DNA of 64,000 bases. Source: Oegoconia quadripuncta (lineage: Eukaryota > Arthropoda > Insecta > Lepidoptera > Autostichidae). The stretch's first letter is position 1, and every line of letters begins with the position of its first letter. Made by a program: the position numbers and the translations under genes. The notes beneath the pieces were generated by a model. The model was not told the origin of the DNA and ran no database searches. It saw nothing but the letters and a program-made list of their open reading frames with translations. Below, one piece after another: positions 1 to 10,022 of the stretch. The stretch is taken from assembly GCA_949316235.1 (NCBI GenBank), contig OX438750.1:17176865-17240864 (forward strand), in the 5' to 3' direction.

Positions 1-214
1 TTGTTCGCGAATCATTTGGTAAAGTATTTTATTTTAAAGAATGCCAATTGGAATTTTCACGAAGCAGGTCACCCAAAAAGAGCGCCAGATGGAAGACCAG
101 CCGTTCTTTGAACATTAACACAAATAGCTAAAAACGATAAGATATACTATGCTCCTCAAGTCTTCTGGGCAACTTCAGAGCCAAGAAACATTTATTTAAG
201 ATAAGTTGTCAAAA

Positions 215-710
215 GAAGAGTGAATGTCGGAAATCAGGTGATTTATGACGATCCAGAATGCCACTGATTTACAGGAGTGAATGCTGGGTATGGCAGAAGA
301 AGAATGAAAGCAGAATTAATTCAGTGAAAATAAGACCATTGCGAAGTATGAGTGGGGTGACTTTGAAAGATAGAATCAGGAATAGTGTAATTAGGGAGTT
401 AAGCAGTGTGAAAGAAGACGTAGTATCAAAGATTACAAAAGGTATGCTGAGATGGTTTGGACATGTAGAGAGGTTGAACGAAAGAAGACTAACGAAAGAG
501 ATATACGAAGCCGAAGTTGGAAGGGGAAGACCATGGCGTCCGTACCAAGATCAAATCGGGGCCGTCTTAAAAAAGATCAAGTCAAGAGCACCCTAAACCT
601 ACGAGCATGTGTGTGTGTCAGAATCGTAGTAAGTGGAAGTCTGTGGTCTCCGCCTACACCTACGGGAAACAGGCGTGAAAAGATACATAAAGATGTATGT
701 ATGTAAGTCG
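215..710 (+). pseudogene. RTE-like LINE 3' end, reverse transcriptase C-terminal tail (family 1)
   Basis: Degenerate C-terminal end of a non-LTR retrotransposon polyprotein. The translation from 258 runs through WVWQKK, GVTLKDRIRNSVIRE and MLRWFGHVERL to GRGRP, the typical tail that follows the reverse transcriptase in an abundant insect LINE family. After about 590 the match continues in another frame (KSTLNLRAC, then a YPTG-like end), so at least one frameshift is present. A TATGTATG-rich tail follows at 690-705. Related 3' ends occur at 29860-30066 (+) and 56566-56630 (-). The 5' part, endonuclease and RT palm are missing, so it is not functional. Assignment to RTE specifically is from memory of the family. 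Confidence 0.75.
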
Positions 711-1575
711 TGTTTAATATTCGATAAATTTTCAGCATTTCGGTATAGGAAAGCGGCTAGAAATGACTTATCGCAAATTTCAGGCGAACATCATCTGTCA
801 CCGACATCCAGTAATCAAGAAACTCAAGGACGGACGTCGCCTGAAATTTGAATCTCAGTGATAACGACAGATATGTCACCTACTGCAGAAGACTTATGTG
901 TGTTGACGAGTCCTAATAATCAACCAACATAATTATGGCGATGCACAGTTGCACCAAGAAAAGCCTGCTATAGAAAATAGACATTATATAAATAGGTCTA
1001 ATAATGATAACGCTGATAAAGAAAATATCTTTGAATTAATCTTACAGTTCTTTGTGACTTTCTTGTCATATGATCTCAATTACGTTCCTCTTTTGAAAAT
1101 AAAGTAAATTTTGATTTGTCGTGTGTTCTTTCATTTTCAATTGGAACTCAAATTTATAAGGGTAATGAACCGATTTCCTCCTCAATATCTCTATTATATG
1201 TCAGACTCCATGGACAAAATCCACTCCATGTCGCACTCCATGGACATTGGTCCACTCCGTGGGCATCCAAACCAGAATTTTCCTTTTTTTTCCACATTAT
1301 AATTAATTTTAAGGTTGGCTAATATATGTACAATAATGTTAACGTTATAACCTACATATCTGAACCATAAAACTAATTATAAACTACATTAAGTACTTTT
1401 TGCAATTTCTTGTCCAAATTTTGAGATTGACCCATACATTATATATTTAAGTATGTAGTTATAACTCCATCATTGAAAAAGCTTTCTGTTTCTATTTTGT
1501 TTTACGTCAGTTTAAAAAAATGTTTCTGTTGTATTTTAATATGAGTATAATTCCTCTTTGATATTATAAATCATA
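711..1575. other. Intergenic, nothing recognised
   Basis: No convincing exon, RNA gene or known repeat. A short internal tandem of 'actccatg'-type words lies at about 1205-1260. Confidence 0.4.
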
Positions 1576-1708
1576 CCTATATACAGGGTGTGAAAGACAG
1601 TTCGAATAAAATTGTAAAAATCAAAAATTAACATAAAAAAAATTGTACACACGAAATGGAACACGTGTTAGATACTTTTTGTGAAAGTAAAAAATAAAAT
1701 GTATGTTG

Positions 1709-2048
1709 TTTTTTTTTATACACGACGGGTTCGTACTTAACCTCAATCACACCTGATGTTAAGTGAAGATGAGGTCGAAGGAGGAAGCGTACTGACCTGG
1801 AAACCCCAAGACATTTCAACAACACAAGTCGCTGGTTATCTTATCTCTGACAACCGGAACACAACAATGTTATTAACATTGCTGCTTGGCGGCAGATTTA
1901 GATAAGATGGTGGTAGCTAGCCAGGCAGACATTTAAAATGCCCTACCACCAACCAAACCGAGTACTTAAACATGCTCGAAACTGGTGATCGAACCCGCGA
2001 GCTCCGAATCGTAAACCCAATGTTGTTTACATTGAGCCACGGAGGCAG
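1709..2048 (-). repeat. SINE family A, near full length
   Basis: tRNA-derived SINE on the minus strand. Read in reverse, its head has GTGGCTCAATG (A-box-like) and GGGTTCGATC (B-box-like). The body carries GGTGGTAGGGCAT and a conserved TGTTAAGTGAAGATGAGG (plus-strand sense), and it ends in an A-rich tail seen here as T(10) at 1709. This family recurs about 13 times in the window and is its commonest repeat. A mariner-type end (TACAGGGTGTGAAAG, about 1582) just upstream suggests it landed in an older DNA-transposon remnant. Confidence 0.85.
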
Positions 2049-2527
2049 TTATTTTGTTTGTTTAACATTATTCCTATAGTCTATGATCGATAGATACTTA
2101 ATCATTGCCCAAAATTTTCGATCGTACTTTCTTTTACATTCTGTAAAAGATCGATTAGCACTGACTCACTGCTCTCACTGACATGCCCCAATTTCAATTG
2201 GAGATGAGTGGAAAAAAATTGAGATTTCGATGTCAAAGTTCGTGTAGCTGTTTATTGCAACTAGGTGTATATCTAATGCCTGAAAAGATTTGCATCTTTT
2301 CAGACATTTAGTACAGATTTGTATTTAGATGTTCTGGATTTATTTTACACTTACAATAGAATATACGCATAGAAATATACATTAAGTAACATACTTTGTA
2401 GTCAAGGCGTCAAAATATGTCAGGATAGCATTATTACTAAAATGTGTAATATAAACAAAAATTAAAAATCATTTGTTCTTAAAAAAACATCCTTCATTTG
2501 TATTAGTGCAATATATTATATATTTAA

Positions 2528-2672
2528 GGGCCGTATTAATAAATCGATCTTGAGATTGAGATCGCGTCTTTAGTCTCAATACAATTTTTTGATAATGTTT
2601 TAATATGCAACAGATTCTTAAGCGTCAACTTAAGGTCACCTCAATTTTGAGAACGGTTTATTAATACGGGCC
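2528..2672. mobile_element. Small MITE with GGGCCGTATTAATAAA-type termini
   Basis: The left end GGGCCGTATTAATAAA is mirrored by TTTATTAATACGGGCC at the right end, giving a 145-bp element with short terminal inverted repeats. No coding capacity. Confidence 0.6.
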
Positions 2673-2750
2673 TAGGTTATTGTGTATGTGTATTAGCAAA
2701 CTGAAATTAAAAAAAAAAAACAATATTTTTACTTGTATACGTATATTATA

Positions 2751-3018
2751 CAGGGCGTCCCAAAGTTATGGGACATGAAGGGGAAGTACCTTAAATATTG
2801 TAGATAGTGAATTTTGCTCAAAGAAGACTTTATGTTATTTTTAAAAGTTAGTAATTCTGCATTCATAGATTTTCTAAAAATTACTTGCTTCGGCTGGGAA
2901 TCGAACCGACTTAAATGTGAAAAAAAAAACACCCTACTTTTATGATGCCAATCGAAAGAATAGCTAAAAAATAATAACTCTGCCTAAGTAACATAGTATT
3001 TTAAAAGAAAGGAACAAC
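2751..3018 (+). repeat. Left terminal inverted repeat of the mariner-like element
   Basis: 268 bp, inverted copy of 4603-4870. Unusually long for this superfamily, whose repeats are commonly some tens of bases. It contains a T-arm/B-box-like word (GGTTCGATTCCCAGCC on the complementary strand, about 2888-2910) and an A(10) run. Confidence 0.9.
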
Positions 3019-3462
3019 ATAAAATGATTGAGTCAAATTTCAAGAAAGTTATTTATTGCCGACGACGTTCGAAAAGTAGCGATATTATCATTCCAAAGAT
3101 AGCATTGATTATTCGTAAATAAGTACCCACTTCATAAAATAGGTACTAACATAGTTTTCCTTATTATAAGTGCACGTGTAGATGAAATGATAAAACTTGT
3201 ATTTCAATACGTCCTCTGTAAGCTAGACAGAAGGCAAATTAAAAACAAAAATAAATAATTTATAATTTGAAAATGGAACAGTTTATGACAGCGTTTGTTT
3301 GAATGCATACTTTTTAAGATATTTTAAAAAGAAGTGATATTTTTAAATGTTGTTCTTAAATTTGAAAATGGAACAGTATGTGCGAGCGTTTGTTTTTCGG
3401 ATATTGATCTGTTTAGTCTCAATTCACTTACACAAGTGTTATTGTGTTAATTTATTGCGAAC

Positions 3463-4524
3463 ATGGCATATCAAGTAAGTTTTGATCTAATGGAAGCATA
3501 TTTTTTGAACGATAAAGATATCTCTAGAAGTTTGCGGTGGTATGGCGTAAAATATCCTGATAGACAAATACCGTCTCGTAAAGTTTTGAAAAGGCTTGTG
3601 AACAATTTGAAAACTCTGGGACGTTTCGATAAACGCCCAAGAGAACCACAGCAAGAAAACCATACGATCAACGACGAAGAACTTGGTATTTTAATTTACT
3701 TTTCGGCTTTTCCGAAAGCATCGGTGAGAGAAGGAGAACATGAAATTGGAGTTTCAAAAAGTAAAATACCCCGTGTATTAAAAAAACACGGTTTTAAGAG
3801 TTATGTTGAAGGACGATTGGTTCAAAAATTACTTCCGGGCGATACAGAAAGGAGAAAAAATTTCTGTCTTGATATCCAGGCACGATTGCTCGAAGATCCA
3901 AATTTTTTGGATAATATTATTTGGACAGACGAATCTAACTTTAGCAATAACGGTATGTATAACCGCAACAATAATCGTATTTGGTCTAAAGAAAATCCCC
4001 TACGAGTGACTGAAACTAATAACCAAGTGCGTTTTTCACTCAACTGTTGGTGCGGACTTTTAAAAAACCGGGTTTTCTTAATCCATTTTTACCAAGGAAC
4101 CTTGAACACAGAAAAGTATTTAGGAATACTTCAAATTTTAAGGGATAAGATAAGAAACCATTCCGCGGCGGAGCAAGAAAACTTAATTTTCCAACAAGAT
4201 GGAGCTCCGGCTCATAATAGTCGGAGAGCAGCAGATTTTCTAAATGAATGTTTTCCTACATGGATTGGTACAAATGGACCGATTAGATGGCCGGCCAGAT
4301 CCCCGGACCTCACACCATTAGATTTCTTCTTTTGGGGATACGTGAAAGATATGCTATACAAAAAGCGATACGAGAACGTAGGCGAGTTGCAAACAGAATT
4401 GTGCCATATCACATCGAGTGTTCACCATAAAATGATTAGAAAATCAACAGGCAGCGGGCTCATTAAAAGATTGGCGATTTGCGTAAGACAAGAGGGATCA
4501 CATTTTGAGCATTTAATTAATTAA
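3463..4524 (+). CDS. Tc1/mariner-superfamily transposase (353 aa)
   Basis: Cut-and-paste transposase that would bind the element's inverted repeats and move it into TA sites in the nucleus. Residues 1-60 form a helix-turn-helix region of the DUF4817 type (YPDRQIPSRKVLKRLV). A second winged-helix-like segment spans about 90-120 (VSKSKIPRVLKKHGF). The catalytic DDE/D domain follows, with D156 in WTDESNF, D246 in FQQDGAPAH and D287 in SPDLTPLDFFFWG. I count 40 residues between the last two acidic residues, unlike DD34D mariner or DD34E Tc1 and closer to DD39-41D groups. The frame has no stops or frameshifts and the length fits the family. The ATG at 3463 opens directly into the conserved N-terminus. 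Flanking TIRs are nearly identical, so the copy may be active. The exact subfamily name is uncertain. Confidence 0.92.
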   Translation: MAYQVSFDLMEAYFLNDKDISRSLRWYGVKYPDRQIPSRKVLKRLVNNLKTLGRFDKRPREPQQENHTINDEELGILIYFSAFPKASVREGEHEIGVSKSKIPRVLKKHGFKSYVEGRLVQKLLPGDTERRKNFCLDIQARLLEDPNFLDNIIWTDESNFSNNGMYNRNNNRIWSKENPLRVTETNNQVRFSLNCWCGLLKNRVFLIHFYQGTLNTEKYLGILQILRDKIRNHSAAEQENLIFQQDGAPAHNSRRAADFLNECFPTWIGTNGPIRWPARSPDLTPLDFFFWGYVKDMLYKKRYENVGELQTELCHITSSVHHKMIRKSTGSGLIKRLAICVRQEGSHFEHLIN

Positions 4525-4602
4525 TTTACAAAAAAATACCTACTTAATTGACTACGGCAGTTTCATGTATGTTTTTTATTTGATTAAAATGATTAATTTC
4601 AC

Positions 4603-4870
4603 GTTGTTCCTTTCTTTTAAAATACTATGTTACTTAGGCAGAGTTATTATTTTTTAGCTATTCTTTCGATTGGCATCATAAAAGTAGGGTGTTTTTTTTT
4701 TCACATTTGAGTCGGTTCGATTCCCAGCCGAAGCAAATAATTTTTAGAAAATCTATGAATGCAGAATTACTAACTTTTAAAAATAACATAAAGTCTTCTT
4801 TGAGCAAAATTCACTATCTACGATATTTAAGGTACTTCCCCTTCATGTCCCATAACTTTGGGACGCCCTG
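4603..4870 (-). repeat. Right terminal inverted repeat of the mariner-like element
   Basis: 268-bp inverted copy of 2751-3018. It includes the same T-arm-like TCGGTTCGATTCCCAGCC (about 4711-4728) on the plus strand. Confidence 0.9.
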
Positions 4871-5271
4871 TATACTGTGTTTATAGATAGTGTAGGAACA
4901 CGCGGTTCTACCTTTTTTTATGGAGGCTGGCATACTGCCTAATCAGACGACCGTCCTGTGAATTTTGAAAGCTAGGTATATCCCCGCAGCCCCACGAGGA
5001 CTTATCACTTCCAGTATTGGGTTGTCAAATGCAATTTTTTTTCTATTTTCCTCGGTGCGATAAGTGGAAAGTCGTATAAATTGAATCACACGTGAAATAA
5101 GGTTGCATTTCGCTTGTAAGGAAAATCGATCTGCCGACTCCGATCTATGGTTATCATACATAACATTTCCATTAGGCACATCAACAACTCAACTGCAGAA
5201 TAGGTACATCATTCTACTCTTCTTCCTGATGTCTATACAGAATGTATAAAATTAGTGCCGAGCAGGAGGAA

Positions 5272-5440
5272 ATATACGAATTCAGACTACCTTCGCCTGT
5301 GCGGAATAACTTTATCGCGGATTTTATCTCACAGGAGTCATTCTATGGGGATAAAAAATATCCTATGTTTTAATCCAGGGTATGTTCTAGCTATATAACA
5401 AGTTTCATTCAAATCTCATATTCAATCAAATATCTAGGTT
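5272..5440 (+). repeat. Interspersed repeat family H (degenerate)
   Basis: Contains the recurring words 'ctatgttttaatccaggg' and 'tttcattcaaatc'. Related copies lie at 13738-13890, 22211-22393, 44660-44850 and 56829-57020 (+) and at 39556-39870 (-). Better copies begin TGTTGCCC and end near 'aactttcgcattta'. No coding capacity. The class is undetermined; I recall this unit as very common in Lepidoptera. Confidence 0.6.
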
Positions 5441-5552
5441 TTTTTTAATTTGACGCTGTCAGTTGAAAATGATTCTCCCTAGGGCTGAAAAGTATTACTT
5501 TCTACCCGCTCCTTAGGCACCTTCACTCGTCACAAAGATTTCGGCGGTGAAT

Positions 5553-5567
5553 AGACACCCTATACCT
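5553..5567 (+). repeat. Target site duplication of the R1-like LINE (3' side)
   Basis: AGACACCCTATACCT, repeated exactly at 7798-7812. Its final T merges with the poly(T). Confidence 0.9.
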
Positions 5568-7797
5568 TTTTTTTTTTTTTTTTTTTTTTTGTCGAGGGGA
5601 ATCGCATTTACGCGTTCAACCCGCCGCCAACGGGGATCGGCGGCGGGGATATGTGGGACTCCCCGCTCCTATCGGAGCGGGACTACCCACTAAAACCCCC
5701 CGGCGACCTTCCTCGGCAGTAGGGAGGACCTGGGAACGCATAAGCGGCTCCAGGTCCCCCCCCGCCTCGCCTCCCCTCACAAGGGGAGGCCCATTCCCGG
5801 AGGGCGGCTAAACGCACGCCCTCCACGGGGGGCGCTGTCGAGCCTCAAACCGCGATCAGCCGGCGGTATGAGGCGCGACAGGGCCCGATGCGACGACACC
5901 CCCCCGGTCGCTCCGGGGGGTGTCATCCTCTCCCGGGTCGCGTCCGACGGCTACATCGCCCCGAAGATGTAGCCGCCCGCGACCCCAGGCGACGTGCAGG
6001 GGGGGCTAGCGAGCGTTGCCGCCCCCCCGACGTCGCCTCCTGCGAGCGGGATCGGCCCTCTCCCGATCCCGCTCTGCGGCCTCCTTCTCGAGCATGACTG
6101 CTTCGCAGAAGGAGGCCGCTGCCCTCCAACCCTCCTCGCTCGCCAGCATAGCCGCGACTAATGCTGGCGGGGACAGATCTCGTCCGATCCGGTCGACCAG
6201 GTCTCGACGCTCGGACTGCCACGCCGGGCAGTCCTCCAGCGTGTGCTGGGCGGAGTCCTGGTCGGACGCGCAGTGGTGGCATCGTGCCGTCTCCTCCCGT
6301 CCGATTCGACTCAGATACTCACCGAAGCAACCGTGCCCGGTGAGTATCTGAGTCAACCTGTAGGTGACGCAGCCTTTCCTCCCCATCCATGCTTCGAAGT
6401 TCGGCAGAACGGCTCCGACGGCGCGTTGGCGGGCGCAGCCTTGTAGCACAAGGCGCTCCCGCCAGAGCGTCAGCGCACGTCGGTGTGCGTTCTGCCGTAG
6501 CATTCCGAGCTCTCGGTCCGGCGCGACCCCCTCGGCATCCCGTCCGACAGAACGGATGCGGTCGTAGACCGCGGCGTCCATGTCGGCCAGGATGTCGAAG
6601 GGTGGAGTCCGCGCCAGGACCGTCGCCGCCTCGAACGAAATCGTCCGGTAGCCTCGTACGATCCGGATGGCCATCAACCGCTGCAGGCTCCCGAGGAGAG
6701 CTCTGCAGCGGGAGGACCCCGCCAGGTCGTTGGACCAGACGGGGGCCCCGTAGAGGGCCATGGATCGCACGACGCCACCGTAGAGGCGGCGAACTTCCTC
6801 CCGTGGTCCCCCGAGATTAGGTAGCAGGCGGTGCAACGCGCCCGCTACCTTCCGCACTCGGGGGACCAGGCGCTCGAAATGCTCTTCGAAGCCCCATCGG
6901 CTGTCCAGGGTGAGGCCCAGGTACTTGATGCACCGCCCCACCTGGACTTCAGCGTCACCTACCCGGAGTCGCGAGCTGGGTGGTTGCCGGCCTCCTCGGA
7001 GGCCGTGGAACCATAGCGCCTCGGTCTTGTGAGGCGCTACCTCCAGGCCCAGCTCGCGTACCTTCCCGACGACACATGCCACGCCAAGTTCGGCGAGCCG
7101 AAGCACCGACTCGAAGTCGGTCCCCCCGGCCAACACCAGTGTGTCGTCTGCATAGCAGACGACAGACAGGCCGGGGGGGAGACTGATGCGAAGGACCGCA
7201 TCGTATGCGAGGTTCCACAACAGGGGCCCTAAAACGGACCCCTGTGGAACCCCGCAACAGACATCCCTCCGTGTTTCCACCCCGTTCCGACCGACAAACC
7301 TCACGGTCCTGTCGCGCAGGTAGGCCCCGATAACGGCCCGCAGGTAGGGAGGCACCTCGTGATACACGAGGGCCTCCCTGATCGCCTGCCAGGGGAGGGC
7401 ACCGAAGGCGTTGACGATGTCCAAACTCACCGCCAACGCCACGCCCCCCCCGCGGACCGCCGATTCCGACAGGGAGCGAACGAGGTTGACCGCGTCAACC
7501 GTCGATCGCCCCTGTCGGAATCCGAACTGGCGGTCCGACAAATCGGGACCCACTCGCGACAGGTGCCCGCTGATACGAGCGGAGATAACTCTCTCGAAGA
7601 GTTTCCCCGTCTCGTTCAGCAGGCATATCGGTCGGAACGCAGAGGGATTGTCTGCGGCCCTTCCTTCCTTCTTCAGGAGCACCAGTCTCGCTTCCTTCCA
7701 GCCGAGGGGGAACACGCCGTCACGGAGGCAGCTAGTGAATAGCTGCCTCATGCGGTTCCCCAGGATAGCCAGTGCCAACACCAGCGCCTTACCCGGG
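5567..7797 (-). mobile_element. 5'-truncated R1-clade LINE with poly(A) tail
   Basis: GC-rich insertion in AT-rich flanks. Read on the minus strand it starts inside the RT domain at 7797, runs through the ORF to 6006, has a roughly 415-bp GC-rich 3' UTR and ends in A(24) (T run 5567-5590). An exact 14-15 bp target duplication flanks it. Truncated 3' ends of the same family occur at 34686-34845 and 17185-17231. Confidence 0.92.
6006..7796 (-). CDS. R1-clade reverse transcriptase, C-terminal part (5'-truncated)
   Basis: Reverse transcriptase domain plus C-terminal region of an R1-clade non-LTR retrotransposon polyprotein, open from the truncation point (PGKALVLALAILGN) to a stop at 6006. From the residue encoded at 7781: FRPICLL (about 49-55), GFRQGRSTVDA (87-97), motif A with Asp in SLDIVNAF (about 121), GVPQGSVLGPLLWN (177-190), catalytic YADD (210-213) and TEALWFHG. 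A C-terminal CCHC-like zinc motif (CHHC...H...C) lies near 525-545, then a basic RRRRRRGGG tail. The RT palm residues are intact, but the endonuclease and ORF1 are missing, so this copy cannot retrotranspose alone. I saw no stop or frameshift in the remaining frame, consistent with a recent insertion. The first codon shown is not a real start. Confidence 0.93.
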   Translation of the reverse strand, partial: PGKALVLALAILGNRMRQLFTSCLRDGVFPLGWKEARLVLLKKEGRAADNPSAFRPICLLNETGKLFERVISARISGHLSRVGPDLSDRQFGFRQGRSTVDAVNLVRSLSESAVRGGGVALAVSLDIVNAFGALPWQAIREALVYHEVPPYLRAVIGAYLRDRTVRFVGRNGVETRRDVCCGVPQGSVLGPLLWNLAYDAVLRISLPPGLSVVCYADDTLVLAGGTDFESVLRLAELGVACVVGKVRELGLEVAPHKTEALWFHGLRGGRQPPSSRLRVGDAEVQVGRCIKYLGLTLDSRWGFEEHFERLVPRVRKVAGALHRLLPNLGGPREEVRRLYGGVVRSMALYGAPVWSNDLAGSSRCRALLGSLQRLMAIRIVRGYRTISFEAATVLARTPPFDILADMDAAVYDRIRSVGRDAEGVAPDRELGMLRQNAHRRALTLWRERLVLQGCARQRAVGAVLPNFEAWMGRKGCVTYRLTQILTGHGCFGEYLSRIGREETARCHHCASDQDSAQHTLEDCPAWQSERRDLVDRIGRDLSPPALVAAMLASEEGWRAAASFCEAVMLEKEAAERDRERADPARRRRRRGGGNAR

Positions 7798-7812
7798 AGA
7801 CACCCTATACCT
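7798..7812 (+). repeat. Target site duplication of the R1-like LINE (5' side)
   Basis: Exact copy of 5553-5567, marking the truncated 5' end of the LINE. Confidence 0.9.
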
Positions 7813-8353
7813 ACTCCATTGTCTACGGACCTACTCGAATTCCAATCGTAACTTTAAATTATCGAATAATCTAATTCATATTTTAATTTAATTGTTTAAG
7901 TCGTCTTGTCGGCTCCTTTATATTAATGATTTATTAATTGTAATACTTGACGAATCAAATCAGTTGCTTATATATTGTGATATCCAGAAGATGTTAGTAA
8001 CTATTGCGTTTGCTGTCCTAACTAAAATTATTGAGTATACTAGTCAGATAAGTAAGTGTACATTCAGATGTTATATTAAATTTAGTCCTGCATGTCTTGC
8101 CTCACGGCGTACAAATCGTGGGTGATTATACAAATCAACCAAAAGTGAATACAATAAAATTACATTCATTACATATTATTTCATTCAGCAAATTCAATAG
8201 TAACAATGTCAAAATATATAAATATACAAATTAAATGGGTTGGGCAGCATATTGAATAAGTATTAATTATGTCAAATTAAAATACAATCATTAAATTATT
8301 ATAGTTAAACAGAAAAGGCAGAGCAATTTTATTGTCAGTTTTTATACAATCTT

Positions 8354-9210
8354 TTAAGTAAATGAATTTTTATCATATAAGAAGTCTTCAATTTTATAAT
8401 AACATTTTTCGACTAATATTTTCTTTAATTTCATTTTAAACATATGACAACTGCACTGCTTTAGTGCATTAGGTAATTTGTTAAAAACTTTAGGGGCCAT
8501 ACAATATACACTTTTGCTCATTAGAGCAGTATGTGACCTTCCCAAGCAGAGTCTGCTGTTATCACGAAGGTTACGATTGATTTGACTTTCTGAAGTTGAA
8601 AAAGCTCTGGATTGTTTTTTACAAAAGTTGCTAACTCAAAAATGTAGACAGAATTAAGCGTCATAATTTTATATTTTTTAAAATAGGGAACACAAGTATC
8701 AGTAGGTTTTAGATTAAAGATAGCTCTAATACATTTCTTTTGGCATTTGAAAATTTTTTCCTTATCCGTTGAATTGCCCCAAAATATTATTCCATATCTT
8801 AATACTGACTCCACTAAAGCATGGTACGCTACCAAAACTGCCTCCACATTAAGAGTCTGACTAAGCTTATATAGGGCATATGAAGATCTTGACATTTTCA
8901 TGCATAGATGTTCCACATGCATCTTCCAATTAAGGGACTTATCAATATAAACCCCAAGGAATTTTGTTACTTCTACATCATCTACGGTAGTGCCTTGATA
9001 ACTAATATTTAAGTTGGGTACTATAGTAGGTTTTCTCAGGCTGAAGTGCATTATTTTAGTTTTGTTTAAATTTATCATTAAATTATTATTTTTCAACCAG
9101 CTTATAATGTCACTCAGAGTGTTATTAATGTTGTTTTGATATGAATCTTTATTTTCACATTTTATTATAGCTGTACTGTCATCTGCAAAGATTGTCATAG
9201 GGTGATCCGT
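8354..9210 (-). pseudogene. Jockey-like LINE, RT C-terminal fragment with one frameshift
   Basis: The minus-strand frame from 9198 begins at the RT catalytic box as TIFADDSTAI (FADD replacing YADD). It continues through LNKTKIMHFS, KFLGVYIDKSLNWKMHVEHL and RYGIIFWGNSTDKEKIFKCQKKCIRAI, the standard RT thumb and C-terminal region. Near 8610 a one-base loss in a T run breaks the frame; the match resumes as NRNLRDNSRLCLGRSHTALM to a stop near 8354. AT-rich 3' UTR sequence probably extends to about 8130. No target duplication was identified. 5' truncation plus frameshift make it non-functional. Confidence 0.85.
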
Positions 9211-9265
9211 TGAATTGGGTAGGTCATTGAATGTGTGTGTGTTTGTTCAGTGTGTTTTGTCCTTT

Positions 9266-9588
9266 CTTTTTTTTTTGCACAACGGGTTAGCACTTGACCT
9301 CAATCACACCTGATGTTAAGTGAAGATGAGGCCGAAGGTGGAAGCGTACTGAACCGGAAATATTTGGAGGATTAACTATCTTATCTCTGACACCCGGAAC
9401 ACAACAATGCTATTAACATTACTGCTTGGCGGCAGATTTCGATAAGATGGTGGTAGCTAGCCAGGCGGACATTTAAAATGCCCTACCACCAACCAAACCG
9501 AGTACTAAACATGTACCCCGTTGGGGATCGAAACCGCGACCTCCGATGCGTAAACCTTATGTTGTTTACATTGAGGCACGGAGGCGGG
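9266..9588 (-). repeat. SINE family A, full length
   Basis: Minus-strand copy with T-run (reverse A-tail) at about 9266-9276, body, and tRNA-like head at 9510-9588. Small differences in the B-box region (gatcgaaaccgcg) suggest age. Confidence 0.85.
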
Positions 9589-9684
9589 AAAATTCTAGGC
9601 AGAGTCGTCTAAGGAAGTTTATTGATAAAAAGTGAAAATCAAAAAAACAAAGTCTCTTTTCGTTCAAAATATATCAAGACAAAA

Positions 9685-10022
9685 GTCATGTGTGTTACCA
9701 GTGATGACTATGGCACTGAAACGTGGTCTCTCACTAAGGGCCTCATAACACAGTTCAAGTTCACGCAACGAGCTATTATGTAAAGGGCAATGTTCGTTGT
9801 TTCACTACGAGATCGACTCGGATTGAAGAAATTCGTAATAGAACGAAAGTCAACGACATAGCCCCGCGGATTAGTAGGATGAACTAGCAATGAGCAGAAA
9901 TGCAAGACTACGCACAAGGTTGCGGGAAATCGCTGGATGCGTGATGCTTCCAGCTGGTCGGTCTGGAAATCTATGGGAGGCTAATTTACAACAGTGGATT
10001 CCGTGGTTGATATGATGATGAA
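9685..10022 (+). pseudogene. RTE-like LINE 3' end (family 3), degenerate
   Basis: The translation contains YGTETWSLTKGL, then a frame with FVVSLRDRLG, and a late GNRWMRDASSWSVWKSMGG..FTTVDSV tail ending in a GATGATGA run. This matches the C-terminal tail of an abundant insect RTE-type LINE with a large internal deletion and in-frame stops. Sister fragments lie at 52845-53040 and 55207-55545. Confidence 0.7.

Larger units (their letters stand above)
2751..4870 (+). mobile_element. Complete Tc1/mariner-superfamily transposon
   Basis: A 2,120-bp element bounded by CAGGGCGTCCCAAAG and its inverted copy, with TA on both sides (2749-2750 and 4871-4872), the target duplication expected for IS630-Tc1-mariner elements. 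The terminal inverted repeats are 268 bp each (2751-3018 and 4603-4870) and differ at only about three positions by eye. One uninterrupted transposase frame lies between them. Together these point to a young, possibly autonomous copy. Confidence 0.9.

Noticed and set aside
3471..4412. Minus-strand open frames across the mariner transposase
   Set aside because: Shadows of the 353-residue transposase frame; no independent motif.
6016..7851. Several plus-strand open frames of 60-146 codons
   Set aside because: They are antisense or frame shadows of the GC-rich R1-like reverse transcriptase on the minus strand; compositions are Arg/Pro-rich with no domain.
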